A stretch of 7,541 nucleotides of DNA. It comes from Nitrospirota bacterium (GTDB taxonomy: Bacteria > Nitrospirota > CAKKRA01 > 9FT-COMBO-42-15). Position numbers and translations under genes: made by a program. The stretch is from assembly GCA_016214425.1 (NCBI GenBank), contig JACRON010000084.1, positions 1 to 7,541 of the forward strand. The letters are read 5' to 3'. Under the pieces are notes generated by a model that saw nothing but the letters and a program-made list of their open reading frames with translations, did not search any database and had not been told where the DNA came from. Shown here in pieces: positions 5,458 to 7,541 of this stretch. Within the stretch, counting starts at the first letter, position 1, and every line of letters begins with the position of its first letter.

Positions 5458-5715
5458 TTAGCTCTTAATCCTTTGAAGACGTACTTCCCATCCTTTGCGC
5501 ATCTCGTCAATATGTTCTATGCTGCCTTTAATGTCCTTTCTGTCAGCCCAAATACCAAAGCTCTTTTTGAGAAGACTCTTTTTAGGAAGGGCAGAAACCT
5601 TCTCATGGCGCAAGAGTATTTCCTGTAGAAATTTTTGCTGAGAAGCTGTAAGAGTTTTTATCTTTTCTAAAACATCAGCAAAGATATCTTCTTCTCTCTG
5701 TTTTGTATTTTGCAT
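5458..5715 (-). CDS. Antitoxin-like small protein (VapB/AbrB-type C-terminal pattern), no toxin seen
   Basis: This 85-residue protein has a helical N-terminal half (FADVLEKIKTLTASQQKFLQEILLRHE). Its tail, SLLKKSFGIWADRKDIKGSIEHIDEMRKGWE (47-77), resembles the toxin-wrapping tails of many VapB-type antitoxins ('FG.WaDR.Di.....yv..lRkgW'). That likeness is from memory and is the only basis for the call; no DNA-binding domain can be named. The frame is open up to 5853, but that upstream codon is the TTG of the -35 box of a strong promoter, so translation cannot begin there. The ATG at 5715 has AAGGAG (5727-5722) six bases upstream and is the clear start. A PIN-domain toxin would be expected to overlap or follow the stop; none is present. 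It is divergent from ileS. Confidence 0.6.
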   Translation of the reverse strand: MQNTKQREEDIFADVLEKIKTLTASQQKFLQEILLRHEKVSALPKKSLLKKSFGIWADRKDIKGSIEHIDEMRKGWEVRLQRIKS

Positions 5716-5742
5716 GAAAAGCTCCTTAATTTTGTATTTAAA

Positions 5743-5799
5743 ATATATCAAATTTATTTGAAATATATAATCTGCGCCAATCTGCGGATGCGACCATCC
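5743..5799 (-). promoter_or_regulatory. Structured leader of the antitoxin-like gene
   Basis: The roughly 100-nt leader between the predicted transcript start and the ATG at 5715 contains two elements. GGATG (5786-5790) and CATCC (5795-5799) make a 5-bp stem with a tetraloop. ATATATCAAAT (5743-5753) pairs with ATTTG (5756-5760) and ATATAT (5763-5768) with a 2-nt bulge. AATCTGCG occurs twice, at 5769-5776 and 5779-5786. The long AT palindrome could be an operator for autoregulation. No known riboswitch is recognised. Confidence 0.4.
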
Positions 5800-5824
5800 T
5801 GCTATATGACTTCTTTCTGTTTGA

Positions 5825-5853
5825 ATAATATACTTAAAAAAATAGCTTGTCAA
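5825..5853 (-). promoter_or_regulatory. Sigma70 promoter of the antitoxin-like gene
   Basis: On the minus strand TTGACA (5853-5848), a perfect -35 box, is 17 bp from TATTAT (5830-5825). The predicted transcript start is near 5818. This placement rules out the longer N-terminal extension of the gene downstream. Confidence 0.75.
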
Positions 5854-5910
5854 GCATGACTGAGCGGTTCGCTGTGGAGAAGATTAATATATAAACTTTA
5901 TATAAAACAT

Positions 5911-5932
5911 GCCCTGCGGGGCTTACAGGGGC
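5911..5932. repeat. GC-rich hairpin just upstream of the ileS promoter
   Basis: GCCC (5911-5914) and GGGC (5919-5922) form a small stem. Alternatively GCCCTG (5911-5916) pairs with CAGGGGC (5926-5932) with one bulged base. It is strikingly GC-rich against its AT-rich surroundings. It ends where the -35 box begins, so it could insulate or modulate the promoter. Confidence 0.4.
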
Positions 5933-5961
5933 TTGACACAAATGTAGGTTTAATGTAGTAT
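5933..5961 (+). promoter_or_regulatory. Sigma70 promoter of ileS
   Basis: TTGACA (5933-5938) and TAGTAT (5956-5961) are 17 bp apart. Transcription would start near 5968, giving a leader of about 30 nt that carries GGAGG (5987-5991). The leader is too short for a T-box. Confidence 0.7.
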
Positions 5962-5996
5962 CTCCTTTTAAACACAAAGTTTTTCCGGAGGCGGAA

Positions 5997-6233
5997 TTGG
6001 ATTATAAGGATACACTAAATCTACCAAAAACAGATTTTCCCATGAAGGCGAATCTTAGCCAGAAGGAGCTTGAGCTCTTAAAGAAATGGGAAGATGAGAA
6101 GATTTACAAGAAACTTGCTGAAAAGGGTAAAGGAAAGCCGAGGTTTATCCTCCATGACGGGCCTCCGTATGCCAACGGCAACATTCATATTGGCCATGCC
6201 TTAAATAAAATCTATCAATATACAGCGGGATGA
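5997..6233 (+). pseudogene. ileS: Isoleucyl-tRNA synthetase, N-terminal fragment ending in a frameshift
   Basis: IleRS charges tRNA(Ile) with isoleucine and is normally essential. This fragment covers the first 71 or so residues. The start is TTG at 5997, five bases after GGAGG (5987-5991); homologues also begin with (M/V)DYKDTLNLPKTDFPMKANL, so this non-ATG start is well supported. The fragment contains HDGPPYANGNIHIGHALNKI, with the class I HIGH motif at residues 64-67. After NKI the frame reads six unrelated residues and stops at TGA 6231-6233. In the next frame, ileS resumes at 6214 with INIQRDEFKRLG. Aligned from memory with E. coli IleS, about 60 residues are absent between NKI and this point, including the usual PYVPGWDCHGLPIE motif. 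This is a deletion, not a single-base slip. Confidence 0.9.
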
Positions 6234-7541
6234 GTTTAAAAGGCTCGGTGTGTTTGGGGACTGGAATAATCCGTATCTGACAATGGATTATAAATATGAA
6301 GGCTCTATTGTGCGTGAGCTTGGCAAGGTTATTGGAAAGGGGAGTGTATACCGCGGGAAGAAGCCAGTGCTTTGGTGCTTTTCCTGCGAGACAGCTTTGG
6401 CAGAGGCAGAAGTGGAGTATAATGACAAGGAGTCGCCATCTGTTTATGTGAAGTTTCAGGTTAAGGATGAGGCTGAGGTCAAAAAAATTCTTAACCTTAA
6501 CCTTTTCTTTATTATCTGGACAACAACGCCATGGACACTTCCTGCAAATCTTGCAATAGCTTTGCATCCAGAGGTTGATTATGTTGAGGCATTGGTCAAT
6601 CTCAACACTGGCAAAGAGGTCTGGGTGCTTGCCAAGCCGCTTTTGGAATCGTGCATGGAGCGGTTCGGGATTAAAGACTACGGCATCATAGCAACCCATA
6701 AAGGAAATGATTTATCTGGCATTGTGTGCCAGCATCCATTTATTGAAAGGCCCTCAAAAATTATTCTTGGCGGGCATGTAACCATTGATGCTGGAACAGG
6801 TTGTGTTCACACTGCGCCTGGCCATGGTCAGGAGGACTATGAGATGGGGCTTAAATACGGGCTTGATATTTATACGCCTGTTGACAGCAGAGGACAGTTT
6901 ACTTCTGATGTCCCTGAATGGCAGGGCGTAAATGTATTTAAGGCAAATCCATTGATAAATGAAAAGATGAAGGGGCTTGGCGTCCTGATAAAAGAGGAGA
7001 AGATTGTCCATTCATATCCTCACTGCTGGAGATGCAAGAAGCCAGTAATCTTCCGCGCAACAGAGCAGTGGTTCATATCAATGGAAAAGAATGAGCTGAG
7101 GCAAAAGGCGCTTGAGCAGATTGATAAAAAGATTAGATGGGTTCCGCCATGGGGCAGGAACAGGATTTACAGCATGATTGAAAACAGGCCTGACTGGTGC
7201 ATATCAAGGCAGAGGTCATGGGGCGTGCCTATTACAATAGTAAGATGCAGGTCGTGCAATGAGCCTTTGATGGAGCAGAGTATAATTAATAAGATTGCAG
7301 ATATGGTTGATAAAGAGGGCGCTGATGTATGGTTCATAAAAGAGCCGTCTGAGCTTCTTCCAAAAGGCACAGTCTGTCCAAAGTGCGGCAAGACAGAGTT
7401 TGCAAAGGAGACAGATATACTTGATGTGTGGTTTGACTCTGGTGTGAGCCATGCAGCAGTGCTAAGGGAGAGGCCAGAGCTTTCATGGCCTGCTGATATG
7501 TATCTTGAGGGGAGCGACCAGCACAGGGGATGGTTCCACAG
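6214..7541 (+). pseudogene. ileS: Isoleucyl-tRNA synthetase, main part after the deletion (runs off the right edge)
   Basis: This is an open frame of 442 codons with no stop. It reads INIQRDEFKRLG at its start, then LTMDYKYEGSIVRELGKVIGKG. The CP1 editing domain follows: IWTTTPWTLPANLAIA, the threonine-rich editing strand, then HVTIDAGTGCVHTAPGHGQEDYEMG with the editing-site residues. Further on are HSYPHCWRCKKPVIFRATEQWF, NRPDWCISRQRSWGVP and DILDVWFDSG...YLEGSDQHRGWFH, all conserved IleRS blocks. Paired cysteines CRSC (about 7252) and CPKC (about 7378) suggest a zinc ribbon inserted before DVWFDSG, as in some bacterial IleRS. The KMSKS motif lies beyond the edge. No further lesion is seen and codons look normal, so the damage is recent or artefactual. 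The first in-frame ATG is at 6283; translation from it would lack the HIGH motif and be inactive. Confidence 0.93.

Noticed and set aside
4983..5628. Plus-strand frames at 4983-5192 and 5434-5628
   Set aside because: They lie opposite the better supported minus-strand genes and lack ribosome binding sites.
5716..5853. 46-residue N-terminal extension of the antitoxin-like protein
   Set aside because: Its first codon is the TTG of the -35 box; transcription starts downstream, and the ATG at 5715 has an excellent AAGGAG site.
5962..5996. T-box riboswitch ahead of ileS
   Set aside because: The predicted leader is only about 30 nt and has no specifier hairpin or T-box sequence.
6190..6240. Programmed ribosomal frameshift in ileS
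   Set aside because: The two frames do not join seamlessly: about 60 conserved codons are absent, so slippage could not restore the enzyme.
6145..6699. 184-codon minus-strand open frame opposite ileS
   Set aside because: It lies antisense to strongly conserved IleRS sequence, has no ribosome binding site and does not resemble any protein. The shorter minus-strand frames at 6754-7011, 7167-7391 and 7216-7452 are rejected for the same reason.

Overview
The window looks like an AT-rich chromosome segment from a free-living or uncultured Gram-negative-type bacterium. The IleS N-terminus reads like deltaproteobacterial (Geobacter-like) homologues, and mreB plus several sigma70-type promoters fit that picture. 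The lineage is an inference from protein wording only; no rRNA or tRNA gene is present to settle it.

Layout. Positions 1-1607 hold a minus-strand housekeeping block: trmN6-like tRNA methyltransferase, then an RDD-family membrane protein, then the 5' end of mreB, which runs off the left edge. Positions 1665-2580 form a small accessory-looking island. A plus-strand gene for a 62-residue protein of unknown function converges, with only 2 bp between stop codons, on a minus-strand XRE (Cro/CI-type) regulator. A 270-bp regulatory region rich in palindromes follows. Positions 2605-4476 encode a complete ABC-F ATPase (minus). A 320-bp gene-free stretch then carries AT-rich palindromes and a large hairpin. 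Positions 4797-5715 carry, on the minus strand, a two-TM DUF3592-like protein and an antitoxin-like small protein without a recognisable toxin. From 5997 to the right edge lies ileS (plus), divergent from the antitoxin-like gene, with well-formed promoters for both.

Two things stand out. First, the promoters of the 62-residue protein and of the XRE regulator share one architecture: a TNGACA -35 box, then a 15-bp palindrome ACAA-N7-TTGT that fills the right end of the spacer and overlaps the first base of the -10 box. A third, diverged copy lies 59 bp away (centre to centre) on the other side of the regulator promoter. This suggests a self-contained regulon in which the XRE protein represses its own gene and the small gene. 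Second, ileS has a clean internal deletion with frameshift just after the HIGH motif. It removes about 60 codons, including the region expected to hold the conserved PYVPGWDCHGLPIE-type motif. Since ileS is normally essential, this is either a pseudogene beside another functional copy or an assembly/collapse artefact.

I do not see CRISPR arrays, transposases, tRNAs or rRNAs. The case for a new system rests on the XRE/62-residue-protein module and is only moderately strong.
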